Assembly (NCBI RefSeq): GCF_035918095.1
Contig: NZ_CP109137.1
Span: forward strand, 3,598,001-3,662,000
Direction of reading: 5' to 3'
DNA from: Streptomyces sp. NBC_01750
Lineage (GTDB): Bacteria; Actinomycetota; Actinomycetes; Streptomycetales; Streptomycetaceae
DNA length: 64,000 nucleotides
In this document: piece by piece, positions 1 through 7,670 of the stretch
Layout of the letters: each line of letters starts with the position of its first letter
Position numbering within the stretch: the stretch's first letter is position 1
Translations under genes and position numbers: made by a program
Notes under the pieces: model-generated
Database searches by the model: none
Seen by the model: the letters and a program-made list of their open reading frames with translations, nothing else
Told to the model about the DNA's origin: nothing

Positions 1-1131
1 GGCCGCGGTGTCGAGCTCGAGGGAGACGGCCGCCGAGCCCTTGACCGTGCACGGGATGCTGATCTTCTGGCCGCCCAGGGTGACGTCGATCGTGAGGGTG
101 CCCGGGCTGAGCGTGGACTTGCCGCTGGCGCCCGGTTTGTACGTCCCGGTCATATCAGGCAGGTCCACCGGCTTTCCCTGCTCCAGCGGGTCCTTGTTGG
201 CGGGGCCCGTGACGGGGACGGTGCCCTTGTCGACGCCGCCGAGAAGAACCGCCATGGACGGCTTGAGGGCACCCGCGGGGAGCGCCGCCGGACTGTTCAT
301 GACGCCCTTGGCGGTCTTGACGACCAGGTCATAACTGCCGCCGTTCTTCTTGGCGTTGATTGTCACCTTGGAGTTGATGTTCGCCGGTCCCGGCGACTTG
401 CACGCGAAGGTCACCGCGACCTCCTTGCCGGGGAAGTCGCTCCGGCCGCCGTCGCCACCGCCGGAGGTCGTACCGCCGGAGCTCGTACCTCCGGAAGTCG
501 TGCCGCCGGAAGTGGTGGTGCCGCCGGAGGTTGTCGTACCACCCGAGGTGGTTCCGCCGCTCGACGTGCCGCCGGACGTACCACCGCCGTCCGACACCTT
601 GATCGTCGCCCCGGCCTTGACCGTCTCCTTCGGCGTGCACTTGGTGTCGGTGGACATCGGCTTGGAGACGTTGATGTTGTACGCGTCGGGCGTCAGCGTG
701 ACCTCGCCCGCCTTGGTCAGCTTGACCTTGCCCTTCATGTCGGACAGCTTCATCGGGCTGTTCTTGGGGATCGGCGGGTTCGTCCGCGGCCCCTCCATCG
801 CGATGTCCGCGGTCTGCGCGCCGGCCGCCTTGAGCGTGCCGGTGGGCTTCACCGTGTCCTTCTCCAGGTCGAGGATGTCGGGGTTCTTCGAAGCCGCCTC
901 GACGAACCTCCACACCACTTCGACCTCATCGCCCACCTTGGCCTCGGCCGGCGCGGTGATCTCGACCTTGGTGGTGCCCTGCACGGGTGGCAGGCCCGAG
1001 ATGGGCGGCGGGATGCACTCCGTCCTGTACGAGACCTCGGCTGCCTGGGCGGGGCTCGCGGCCAGCACAATCCCCGCGCCGCCGAGCATCAGCGCGACTC
1101 CGGCCGCGCTCATCCTCCGTTGCGTGCTCAC
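1..1131 (-). CDS. secreted surface protein with Thr/Ser-Gly linker (3' end beyond window)
   Basis: The reading frame is open from GTG at 1131 to the left edge, so the C-terminus is missing. About 377 residues are visible. There is a signal peptide (residues about 1-30, ending AQAAE), a first beta-rich domain (30-185), a low-complexity linker of SGGT/TSGG units (about 188-230; DNA repeats near 455-590), and a second domain that resembles the single domain of the LPKTG protein at 3215-3907: both contain GPANK/E..., TGTY.P and a late cysteine. The start overlaps the stop of the upstream gene by 4 nt (GTGA), so it is the last visible gene of a coupled operon. I infer a cell-wall or matrix protein that may also carry a sorting signal outside the window. 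No family name is assigned. The Pro-Val-rich plus-strand frame here is a shadow. Confidence 0.82.
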   Translation of the reverse strand, partial: MSTQRRMSAAGVALMLGGAGIVLAASPAQAAEVSYRTECIPPPISGLPPVQGTTKVEITAPAEAKVGDEVEVVWRFVEAASKNPDILDLEKDTVKPTGTLKAAGAQTADIAMEGPRTNPPIPKNSPMKLSDMKGKVKLTKAGEVTLTPDAYNINVSKPMSTDTKCTPKETVKAGATIKVSDGGGTSGGTSSGGTTSGGTTTSGGTTTSGGTTSGGTSSGGTTSGGGDGGRSDFPGKEVAVTFACKSPGPANINSKVTINAKKNGGSYDLVVKTAKGVMNSPAALPAGALKPSMAVLLGGVDKGTVPVTGPANKDPLEQGKPVDLPDMTGTYKPGASGKSTLSPGTLTIDVTLGGQKISIPCTVKGSAAVSLELDTAA

Positions 1132-2291
1132 GAATGTCCCTTCGTCGTGGACCGGTTCTCTGACGGTGCGGAGTCAGGTGTGAACCACGGCAGAGCCGCC
1201 GTGGTGGTTGTGGTGCTCTTCGGCGCCGCGGGAGGCCGCGTGCGGGACCGGGAGCCGGGGCGGCGGAACGCGGGCAGTCGGACGGTGCGGTGGCGGCCGT
1301 TGCCGCGCGGGCGGAGGCGGTCCACGATCGCCATGCCGATACGGAAGACGGCGGCCGGTACGACGACGGCCAACAGCAGCCAGAAAATCGTGACGCCCCA
1401 CGGCCGGCCGATGCCCCACGGCTGTTCGACGAGCACCTTGGTGCCGTACTTCACGGAGACCTGATAGTCGCCGTGTGCCCCGGCGGACAGCTGGACCGGC
1501 AGCTTGACCTGCACTTTCTGACCCGGCGCGATGGTGCCGCGCCACTGCTGCTCCTCCCACTGCGGGGCGAAGACGCCGTGCGCGGTGCCGACCTGGAACA
1601 CAGGGTCGCGCACGGGTGCTGAGCCGAGGTTGCCGACGGTGAACTCGAGGCGGCGGGACGGCGGGGCGCCGAAGAAGACGAGGACACCGGAGTCGCCCTC
1701 GAGCCGGGCGGCGGCGAGGACGGCCAGCCTGCCCGCGCCGGTCTGCCGCGGCAGCGGCGCGGTGGGATGGCCGGCGACGGTGAACGGGGCATCGACGACA
1801 GTCTGTTCACCGGTCACGGTCGCCACGTGCACCACGCAGGGGCAGGGCTTGGGCGGCTCCGCGACCGGCATCTCCTTGCTGAAGGACCCCTTGGCGTCGG
1901 TGGTGACGGCGCGGCCGTCGGAGTTGGCGCAGGAGTTGGTGCCACCGATCACGCCTCCGGCGGGCAGAGCCTGCCCGCAGATGAGCATCATGAGGAGCGT
2001 GCCCGGCCGCCATCCGGTGCCGCTGATGGTGATGTCGCCGCCCTTGCCGGCCTGCGCCCGGGAGAGCTTGACCTCGGGCTTTGCGTCGGCCGCGGAGGCG
2101 GGGAGTGCGGGCAGGAGCAGCAGAGGGAGCAGGGCGAGGAGCAGGGCGGTGAGGAGGACGGGAGGGAGGACGAGCGTCTTCGGGGCGCCGGCCGTGACGA
2201 CTCCCCCACCCCGCACCTTCCCTGAATCAGGGACAAGCCCCCGGCCCTCCGCCACGTCGGCTCCGGGCACGCCGGCTTCGTACATCGTCAT
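1128..2291 (-). CDS. membrane-anchored exported protein, unknown function
   Basis: 387 aa. A long N-region precedes a hydrophobic segment (residues about 40-68, Leu-rich, then ALPASAADA). An Ig/IPT-like extracytoplasmic part follows: an ISGTGWRPG motif near 93 and four cysteines (ICGQ, NSCAN, PCPC). A second beta-rich region precedes one strong TM helix (about 315-335, TIFWLLLAVVVPAAVF) and a basic cytoplasmic tail rich in Arg and Thr. It overlaps the preceding gene by ATGA and the following gene by GTGA, so the four surface genes are probably made in fixed stoichiometry. An ATG at 2285 has better spacing to GGGAG and could be the true start. The function is unknown; the architecture suggests a surface scaffold or receptor. 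Confidence 0.8.
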   Translation of the reverse strand: MTMYEAGVPGADVAEGRGLVPDSGKVRGGGVVTAGAPKTLVLPPVLLTALLLALLPLLLLPALPASAADAKPEVKLSRAQAGKGGDITISGTGWRPGTLLMMLICGQALPAGGVIGGTNSCANSDGRAVTTDAKGSFSKEMPVAEPPKPCPCVVHVATVTGEQTVVDAPFTVAGHPTAPLPRQTGAGRLAVLAAARLEGDSGVLVFFGAPPSRRLEFTVGNLGSAPVRDPVFQVGTAHGVFAPQWEEQQWRGTIAPGQKVQVKLPVQLSAGAHGDYQVSVKYGTKVLVEQPWGIGRPWGVTIFWLLLAVVVPAAVFRIGMAIVDRLRPRGNGRHRTVRLPAFRRPGSRSRTRPPAAPKSTTTTTAALPWFTPDSAPSENRSTTKGHS

Positions 2292-3211
2292 GCTCCCGAC
2301 CTCGCCAACTCATCCTCGCTGCTGGTCTGTTCAGGCGTCGGGCCGGGATCCGCAGGATGCCGGCGGTACATCAGCCAGGATGTGGTGCCGACCGCTGCCA
2401 CCAGCGCCACTGCCCCCGCCGCCACCCACAGCCACGGAACGAATGTCGCCGATGCCGTCGCCTCGCTCCGCGCGGCGCCCTCTGCCGTGACCTGGACGCG
2501 GACGTCCACGGAGTCCAGCGACGGCGGGTCCGGCCACTTCTCCGCAAGGGATACGCGCCGACCGGGCAGCAGCTCCACCGAGAGCGTGCGGGGCGGCCGG
2601 CGCAGCACCTCGCCGAAGAGGCCGTCCGCCCGGACTGCGAGGCGCGGGGTCAGGGCCGTGTTGCCGCGGTTCACCAGGCTGTAGCGGATCGCGCCACGGG
2701 AGACCGACACGTCCTCGACCGTGAGCGCTGCCAGAGTCGGGCCGCTCACGCGCAGCTGGATCCGTACGCCCGCCTCACGGTCGCCGGACTCCACCACGAC
2801 CGCACCCGGGTGGTCTCCGGGGAGCGCGCCCGCAGGGACCGTGACCGAGAAGGGGACCTCCGCCCTCGTACGTGGCGGGACCGTCAGCCGGTTCGCGGCG
2901 AGCGTGATCCAGGTGCCCGCGGCACTGGAGCGCCGCGCGCCCCGTACCGCGGGCGCACCGCCCGCGGTGTTGATCAGGTCGGCGGACCGGAGCCGCACGG
3001 CGAGCGGTTTCGCGCCCCGGTTCGTCACGGACAGCTTGTCCTCGAGGACGGTGCCGGGCACGCCCTCCATATAGACGTACCGTCTGCCACCGCCCGCCGC
3101 CGGTTCCGCCGTCCACGTCGGTTCGTCGGACGCCCACGCGGCAGGGGCACACAGCACGCAGAGCGCACACAGCAGCGCGGCGACGGCGGCGAGGCATGAG
3201 CGCACGTGCAC
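2288..3211 (-). CDS. DUF916-like extracytoplasmic protein with C-terminal TM helix
   Basis: 307 aa, GTG start 3 nt after the stop of the LPKTG gene. There is a signal peptide (1-28, ...AAWAS), then a beta-sandwich with the pattern YVYMEGVPGTVLEDKLSVTN, followed by paired beta-rich domains and a TM helix near 262-282 with a short cytoplasmic tail. The N-terminal pattern resembles the DUF916 domain of the WxL-interacting surface proteins of Firmicutes, which hold partner proteins at the wall. Similarity to that family is my pattern recognition and untested. It sits between an LPXTG-type protein and two larger exported proteins, which suggests an assembled surface complex. Confidence 0.8.
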   Translation of the reverse strand: MHVRSCLAAVAALLCALCVLCAPAAWASDEPTWTAEPAAGGGRRYVYMEGVPGTVLEDKLSVTNRGAKPLAVRLRSADLINTAGGAPAVRGARRSSAAGTWITLAANRLTVPPRTRAEVPFSVTVPAGALPGDHPGAVVVESGDREAGVRIQLRVSGPTLAALTVEDVSVSRGAIRYSLVNRGNTALTPRLAVRADGLFGEVLRRPPRTLSVELLPGRRVSLAEKWPDPPSLDSVDVRVQVTAEGAARSEATASATFVPWLWVAAGAVALVAAVGTTSWLMYRRHPADPGPTPEQTSSEDELARSGA

Positions 3212-3214
3212 GGG

Positions 3215-3907
3215 TCAGCTCGCGGTGCGCTGTCCGCGCCGGGTCAGCCACAGCACCCCGGCCGCCCCGGCCAGCAGGACCGTCCCGCCGAGCGTGCCGA
3301 GCGCGAGGGCCGAGTCGAGCGGGCCGGTCTTGGGGAGTTCGCCGCCCGACTGGGCGTTCTGCATGCCGCCGTCGGAACTGCCGTCGCCCGAACCGCCGCC
3401 CGCGGCCTTGACGTCGAGTTCCAGCGAGGGCTTGGGGTTGTTCCTGGGCGTGCACGTCGTCGTCGTACCGAGCGCCTTGATCGTAAGCACTCCCGCGGTG
3501 AAGGTGGCCCTGCCGCTCTTCTTCGGGGTGTACGTCCCCGTCAAGTCATTGATCTTGATGGGGGTGTTGGCCGGGATCGCCGCCTCGTTAGCGGGCCCGG
3601 AGACCGCGACCGAACCTTCCTCCGCGCCTCCCAGCCTGATCAGCGCGCTCGGCTTCATCGCGCCCTTGCCGAGCTCCACCGGGCTGGAGGAGACGCCCTT
3701 CTGGAAGGACATCGTCAGCCGGTAGCCGGCACCGCTCCTGACGCTCTTGATGTCGATCGGCGAGACCGCGCCTTTTGGCCCGATCGGGGTCTGACACTGG
3801 TAGTCGACGTCAACGACACTGGCATGGGCGGCAGGGGCGGCCATCAGCACCACCGAGCCCGCCACCGCTGCTGCCAGCGAGAGAGCTGTCCGCTTCTGGT
3901 ACGACAC
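3215..3907 (-). CDS. LPXTG-anchored secreted protein (sortase substrate)
   Basis: 230 aa, GTG start preceded by GGGGAA. The signal peptide (1-30) ends AAHAS. One beta-rich domain with two cysteines (YQCQT, TTCTP) is followed by a Gly/Ser linker. The C-terminus shows a complete sorting signal: LPKTG near residue 193, a hydrophobic segment (about 198-222) and the basic tail RRGQR. Sortases cut between Thr and Gly of such motifs and couple the protein to peptidoglycan. It is the first gene of the surface operon, and its domain is paralogous to the last domain of the partial protein at 1-1131. Confidence 0.88.
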   Translation of the reverse strand: MSYQKRTALSLAAAVAGSVVLMAAPAAHASVVDVDYQCQTPIGPKGAVSPIDIKSVRSGAGYRLTMSFQKGVSSSPVELGKGAMKPSALIRLGGAEEGSVAVSGPANEAAIPANTPIKINDLTGTYTPKKSGRATFTAGVLTIKALGTTTTCTPRNNPKPSLELDVKAAGGGSGDGSSDGGMQNAQSGGELPKTGPLDSALALGTLGGTVLLAGAAGVLWLTRRGQRTAS

Positions 3908-4016
3908 CTCGAGTTCCCCTCATGCCGGAAGTTACTGCCGGATGTCCCCGAAGTTACTGACGACACATCAGATCGGGCGCTCAAGGTACGCCTGGGACCT
4001 TGGGGAGGGAAGACAA

Positions 4017-4041
4017 AGAGCACGCCGTATTGACGTGCTCT
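4017..4041 (-). terminator. hairpin downstream of the ATPase gene
   Basis: An 8-bp perfect inverted repeat (AGAGCACG / CGTGCTCT) with a 9-nt loop lies about 40 nt downstream of the stop at 4083. A run of T follows only weakly. Confidence 0.45.
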
Positions 4042-4082
4042 ACAAGAGATTCAAAACCTGTCGTGGACCGCCGCGCGGCGAG

Positions 4083-4568
4083 CTAGGACGGTGCGGCGAG
4101 CTCCGCCCAGACCGTCTTGCCCGGCGCGCCGGGCACTCGTACAACTCCCCAGTCCAGGCAGAGACGTTGGACGATGAACATCCCGTGTCCGCCGGGCCGT
4201 CCGGCCCGGTGCGGGGTACGCGGGGAGGGCTGGCCCGCGCCGCGGTCGGAGACCTCCAGGCGCAGCACTTTCCCGTCGCAGCGGACTTTCAGCTCTTCCG
4301 GGCCCTCGGCGTGCAGGCAGGCGTTGGTGACCAGTTCGGACACGACCAGCAGCACATCCTCCGCCGCCGCCCGCCGGTCGGCGCTGGCGGCGGGCAGCCA
4401 GCCCCAGTCGCGCAGCGCCTGACGGGTGAAATCGCGGGCCAGCGGAACGATGCCGCTGGCGCTGCCCAGGGCAACACTGCGCACCGCGCCGGGTGCCCGG
4501 GAGGCAGGGCCGGCGCCGTTCGGCTCGGGGCCGGCGTCGCCCGGCGGTTGCTGCCGGGTGGTGCTCAT
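4083..4568 (-). CDS. ATP-binding anti-sigma factor-like protein (HATPase_c, RsbW/SpoIIAB type)
   Basis: 161 aa. The GHKL ATP-binding fold is visible: N-box ELVTNACLHA (about 85-94), G1 box DRGAGQPSP (about 109-117) and G2 box GGHGMFIVQRL (about 126-136). The protein is short and has no sensor or TM domain, as in the stand-alone anti-sigma kinases of partner-switching systems that bind a sigma factor or phosphorylate a STAS antagonist. It lies downstream of a STAS gene in the same orientation and close to a divergent SigB/F-type sigma gene, so these three probably form one regulatory module. In Streptomyces many such ATPases are orphans, so pairing is inferred from position only. Confidence 0.85.
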   Translation of the reverse strand: MSTTRQQPPGDAGPEPNGAGPASRAPGAVRSVALGSASGIVPLARDFTRQALRDWGWLPAASADRRAAAEDVLLVVSELVTNACLHAEGPEELKVRCDGKVLRLEVSDRGAGQPSPRTPHRAGRPGGHGMFIVQRLCLDWGVVRVPGAPGKTVWAELAAPS

Positions 4569-4723
4569 CAGCGCTTCACCTCACCGATTCACCGATTTGC
4601 CATGACATGACTACACAGAGTGCTGAGTTATCAACCTTCCGCGGGGTTCTCCTGCCCTGCCGAATGATGACAACACCTACCACGCCTACGCGGCGCGCGT
4701 GATGCGGACAACAGGGGGGACGA

Positions 4724-5092
4724 TCAGCCGGAGAGGGCCGCTTCGAGGGAATCATGCACCGTGAAGACCGCCTCTGCTCCGGTGATCTCGAAAACCCTGG
4801 CCACCACGGGCAGCATCCCGGCCAGATGGACCCCGCCCCCGGCCGCCTCGGCCTTCAACCGCGCGCCGAGCAGCACATTGAGCCCGGTGGAGTCGCAGAA
4901 CTCGAGCTCCGAACAGTCGATGACCAGTCGTACCCGGCCCTGATCGAGCGCTTCGTCCAGTGGCGTGCGCAACAATTCGGCCGTGTGGTGATCCAACTCA
5001 CCCGCCGGTTTCACCACCTCGCTGTGACCTTCGGTCCGAACCTCGACCTGAAGCCGGCCCAGGTTCGCACTGCCGACCGTCCCGCGGTCCAT
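4724..5092 (-). CDS. STAS-domain anti-sigma factor antagonist
   Basis: 122 aa, ATG with AGGGA five bases upstream. It is a single STAS domain, with the conserved GELD near residue 31 and FCDSTGLNVL around 65-74. Ser68 is the expected phosphorylation site. When unphosphorylated, such proteins bind the cognate anti-sigma ATPase and release the sigma factor. The ATPase gene follows at 4083-4568 and the sigma gene is divergent at 5409. Confidence 0.9.
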   Translation of the reverse strand: MDRGTVGSANLGRLQVEVRTEGHSEVVKPAGELDHHTAELLRTPLDEALDQGRVRLVIDCSELEFCDSTGLNVLLGARLKAEAAGGGVHLAGMLPVVARVFEITGAEAVFTVHDSLEAALSG

Positions 5093-5408
5093 GCCCGTCC
5101 CTCTTCGCCGTGTCGCGCTGCGTCGTACGCCGCGTCGCCGTCATGTCATCGGAGTGCCGTTCCCTGCGTCGAGCACCGTCGGTGGACGGCGCGGACGCCC
5201 GACGAACAGTACGCCTTTAGTACGCCGACGGGTAGCCGAACTCTCTACCAAATCCGACACATAGGACATATGACACTTGCAACTGTCCATGCCGACCGGG
5301 TAGGCCTAGTAAAGACACAACCGACACGGCCGGCTTTGGAGGCGCCGCTCACCGCAGCAGACAGGTATTGGCATCGGCGGCCATATGCCGAGAACGATGG
5401 AGGAGACC
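5093..5408. promoter_or_regulatory. divergent intergenic region between STAS and sigma genes
   Basis: 316 bp between two divergent starts, more AT-rich around 5215-5330 than its surroundings. It must hold promoters for both genes. A GGGTAG sequence at about 5298-5303 on the plus strand recalls the -10 element of SigB-type promoters (GGGTAY), but the -35 half is not clear. I could not place either promoter with confidence, and no gene is visible here. Confidence 0.4.
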
Positions 5409-6317
5409 ATGGCACCCCGGCTCGACGCATCGCGTACCCCCACCGTGCCGTCGGCACTGCCCACCCCCGCAATCGAATCCGAGAACCTGGAGAGCCCGGA
5501 CGGGCTGGACGGGCTGGACGGACTCCCGGTGATCCCCCCTTTCAACGAGGTGGGGCCCCTGGACGCGCGCGCCCTGTCGAAGACGCTGTTCGGGCGCCTC
5601 GAGTCCCTCGAGGAGGGCACGCACGAGTACGCCTACGTGCGTAACACTCTCGTCGAACTCAACCTGGCGCTGGTCAAGTTCGCCGCCTCCCGGTTCCGCT
5701 CCCGCAGTGAACCGATGGAGGACATCATCCAGGTCGGCACGATCGGCCTGATCAAGGCGATCGACCGCTTCGAACTCAGCCGCGGCGTCGAGTTCCCGAC
5801 CTTCGCGATGCCGACCATCGTCGGCGAGATCAAGCGATTCTTCCGCGACACCAGTTGGTCCGTGCGGGTACCGCGCCGCCTCCAGGAGCTGCGGCTCGAC
5901 CTCGCGAAGGCCGGCGACGAACTCGCCCAGCAGCTCGACCGCGCGCCCACCATCGGCGAACTGGCGCAGCAGCTCGGCATCAGCAACGACGAGGTCGTCG
6001 AGGGCATGGCCGCGAGCAACGCGTACACCGCGAGCTCGCTGGACGCCCAGCCCGAAGAGGACGAGACCGAGGGCGCGCTCGCGGACCGCATCGGCTACGA
6101 GGATCACGGACTCGAGGGCATCGAGTACGTCGAGTCGCTGAAGCCGCTGATCGCAAGCCTTCCGCCACGGGACCGTAAAATCCTCTCCCTGCGTTTCGTC
6201 GCCAATATGACGCAGTCGGAGATCGGCGAGGAGCTCGGAATCTCGCAGATGCATGTGTCCCGGCTGCTGTCCCGCACGCTGGTCAGGCTCCGGAAGGGCC
6301 TGACGCTGGAGGAGTGA
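5409..6317 (+). CDS. RNA polymerase sigma factor, SigB/SigF/SigG family
   Basis: 302 aa from ATG 5409, which has GGAGG five bases upstream. Upstream in-frame ATGs at 5385 and 5397 lack this signal. Region 2 (about residues 70-140) contains DIIQVGTIGLIKAIDRFE and FPTFAMPTIVGEIKRFFRD, region 3 spans about 150-215, and region 4 carries the HTH ANMTQSEIGEELGISQMHVSRLLS near 268-290. The layout and motifs match the stress and sporulation sigma factors that Streptomyces controls by partner switching. The adjacent divergent STAS and ATPase genes fit this. A strong terminator follows the stop. Confidence 0.93.
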   Translation: MAPRLDASRTPTVPSALPTPAIESENLESPDGLDGLDGLPVIPPFNEVGPLDARALSKTLFGRLESLEEGTHEYAYVRNTLVELNLALVKFAASRFRSRSEPMEDIIQVGTIGLIKAIDRFELSRGVEFPTFAMPTIVGEIKRFFRDTSWSVRVPRRLQELRLDLAKAGDELAQQLDRAPTIGELAQQLGISNDEVVEGMAASNAYTASSLDAQPEEDETEGALADRIGYEDHGLEGIEYVESLKPLIASLPPRDRKILSLRFVANMTQSEIGEELGISQMHVSRLLSRTLVRLRKGLTLEE

Positions 6318-6342
6318 ACGGGGACGCGCCGCCCAGGCCGTT

Positions 6343-6377
6343 GGAAGGGCCCATTCCGTCAAGGAATGGGCCCTTCC
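6343..6377 (+). terminator. rho-independent-type terminator after sigma gene
   Basis: A perfect 15-bp stem (GGAAGGGCCCATTCC and its complement) with loop GTCAA begins 25 nt after the sigma stop. A smaller CCCCGT/ACGGGG hairpin follows directly. Confidence 0.85.
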
Positions 6378-6440
6378 CCGTTATTGACGGGGCAGTCCCG
6401 ATTGGTCCACATTGAGCCAGGGGTAGGTGGGGGGACGAAC

Positions 6441-7670
6441 ATGGCTCTTGGGGAGGGCTGCCCTACGGCGTACGCACCACTGGAAGCGCTGATGGGCCGC
6501 CGTCTGGGCAGGGAATGTCTGTACGTGCCGTCGTGCCGTACCGGGCTCTATGTGGCACTGCGCCACTGGTGCCCGCCCGGCGGGCGGGTGCTGATGTCGC
6601 CGGTCAACGACGACGTCATCTTCTTCGTGGTGCTCGCCGCCGGACTGCGGCCCGTCCAGGCCCCGCTCAACGCCGGGGACGGGTCCATCGACACGGCCGC
6701 CGTCCCCGACTCCGTATGGCGCGGGCTGTCCGCCGTAATCACCACCAATCTGTACGGAAATCCAGATCCCGTCCCCGAACTCCGCGCCCGCTGCGACCAG
6801 TTGGGGATCCCGCTCATCGAGGACGCCGCGCACGCGATCGGCAGCGAGGTGGCCCGGCGGCCGGTGGGCACCTTCGGTGACGCCTCCGTATTCAGCCTCT
6901 CCAAGCACACCGGGGCCAAGACCGGCGGATTCCTCGCTGTCGCGGATCCGGCGCTGCGGCCGGCACTGGAGCGGGCACGGGACGAACTCCTCGAACCGGC
7001 ACGGCTGTCGGCGGAGATCTCCTACGGCCTGCGACCGTACGCCGAGGCCGGTGTACGCGGACTGCGACTCGTCCGGGCGGCCCGCGCCACCCAACGGCTG
7101 CTCGGTCTCGAGGAGCGCGAGGACATCCGGATGGAACTGCGGCCGGGCGAGCTCAAGCAGGCGATGTCCGCCGCACCCGCGCTCGCGGACTTCCACTCCT
7201 GGATACGCGTGGACATGCACGACTACCGGCTCAGACCCGGCGGGCTGCGGCTGCGGCGTACGCAGCGGCTGCTGACCCGCCTCGACCAGCGGCTGGCCGC
7301 GCACCTCGCCGGCACCCGGCGGCTGTCCGCCACCGAGTGGGCGCTGCCGCGGCCGGGACCGGCGCAGCCGCTGTTCCGGGTGCCGCTGCTGGTCGAAGAC
7401 CGTGACGCGGCCATCGCCGCACTCGCCCGCCGCCGGATCACGGTCGGCTACCTCTACGACCCGCCGCTCGACGCGTACGCCGGCGAGGTCTTCACCGACC
7501 CCTCGCCCGCGCCGGCCCCGGCCGCCTGGTTCGCCCGGCACGCCCTGCCCGTCGATCCGCTCCGCGCGGAACAGGTGATATCCGTCCTCACGGAACTGCG
7601 CGCACGGCCCGCCCGACCGCCCGGAAGAGCCGAAACCGCGCCGCCCACACAGGGCGAGCACGGTGTCTGA
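6441..7670 (+). CDS. DegT/DnrJ/EryC1-type PLP-dependent aminotransferase family protein
   Basis: 409 aa from ATG 6441, preceded by GGGGGGA at five-base spacing. The longer frame would begin inside the upstream terminator. It is a fold-type I PLP enzyme: LIEDAAHAIG carries the PLP-ring Asp, and FSLSKHTGAKTGG carries the likely Schiff-base Lys. The family transaminates nucleotide-linked keto sugars, although some members are redox or dehydration enzymes. Its stop overlaps the flippase start by 8 nt, so I infer that it makes or modifies an amino sugar for the glycan assembled by this cluster. The sequence around the Lys departs from the usual family pattern, so the activity is uncertain. Confidence 0.82.
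   Translation: MALGEGCPTAYAPLEALMGRRLGRECLYVPSCRTGLYVALRHWCPPGGRVLMSPVNDDVIFFVVLAAGLRPVQAPLNAGDGSIDTAAVPDSVWRGLSAVITTNLYGNPDPVPELRARCDQLGIPLIEDAAHAIGSEVARRPVGTFGDASVFSLSKHTGAKTGGFLAVADPALRPALERARDELLEPARLSAEISYGLRPYAEAGVRGLRLVRAARATQRLLGLEEREDIRMELRPGELKQAMSAAPALADFHSWIRVDMHDYRLRPGGLRLRRTQRLLTRLDQRLAAHLAGTRRLSATEWALPRPGPAQPLFRVPLLVEDRDAAIAALARRRITVGYLYDPPLDAYAGEVFTDPSPAPAPAAWFARHALPVDPLRAEQVISVLTELRARPARPPGRAETAPPTQGEHGV

Noticed and set aside
350-1183. Plus-strand frame with repeated PPEVVPPE units
   Set aside because: It is the reverse shadow of the Gly/Thr/Ser linker of the minus-strand surface protein, which has the signal peptide, start overlap and codon use of a real gene.
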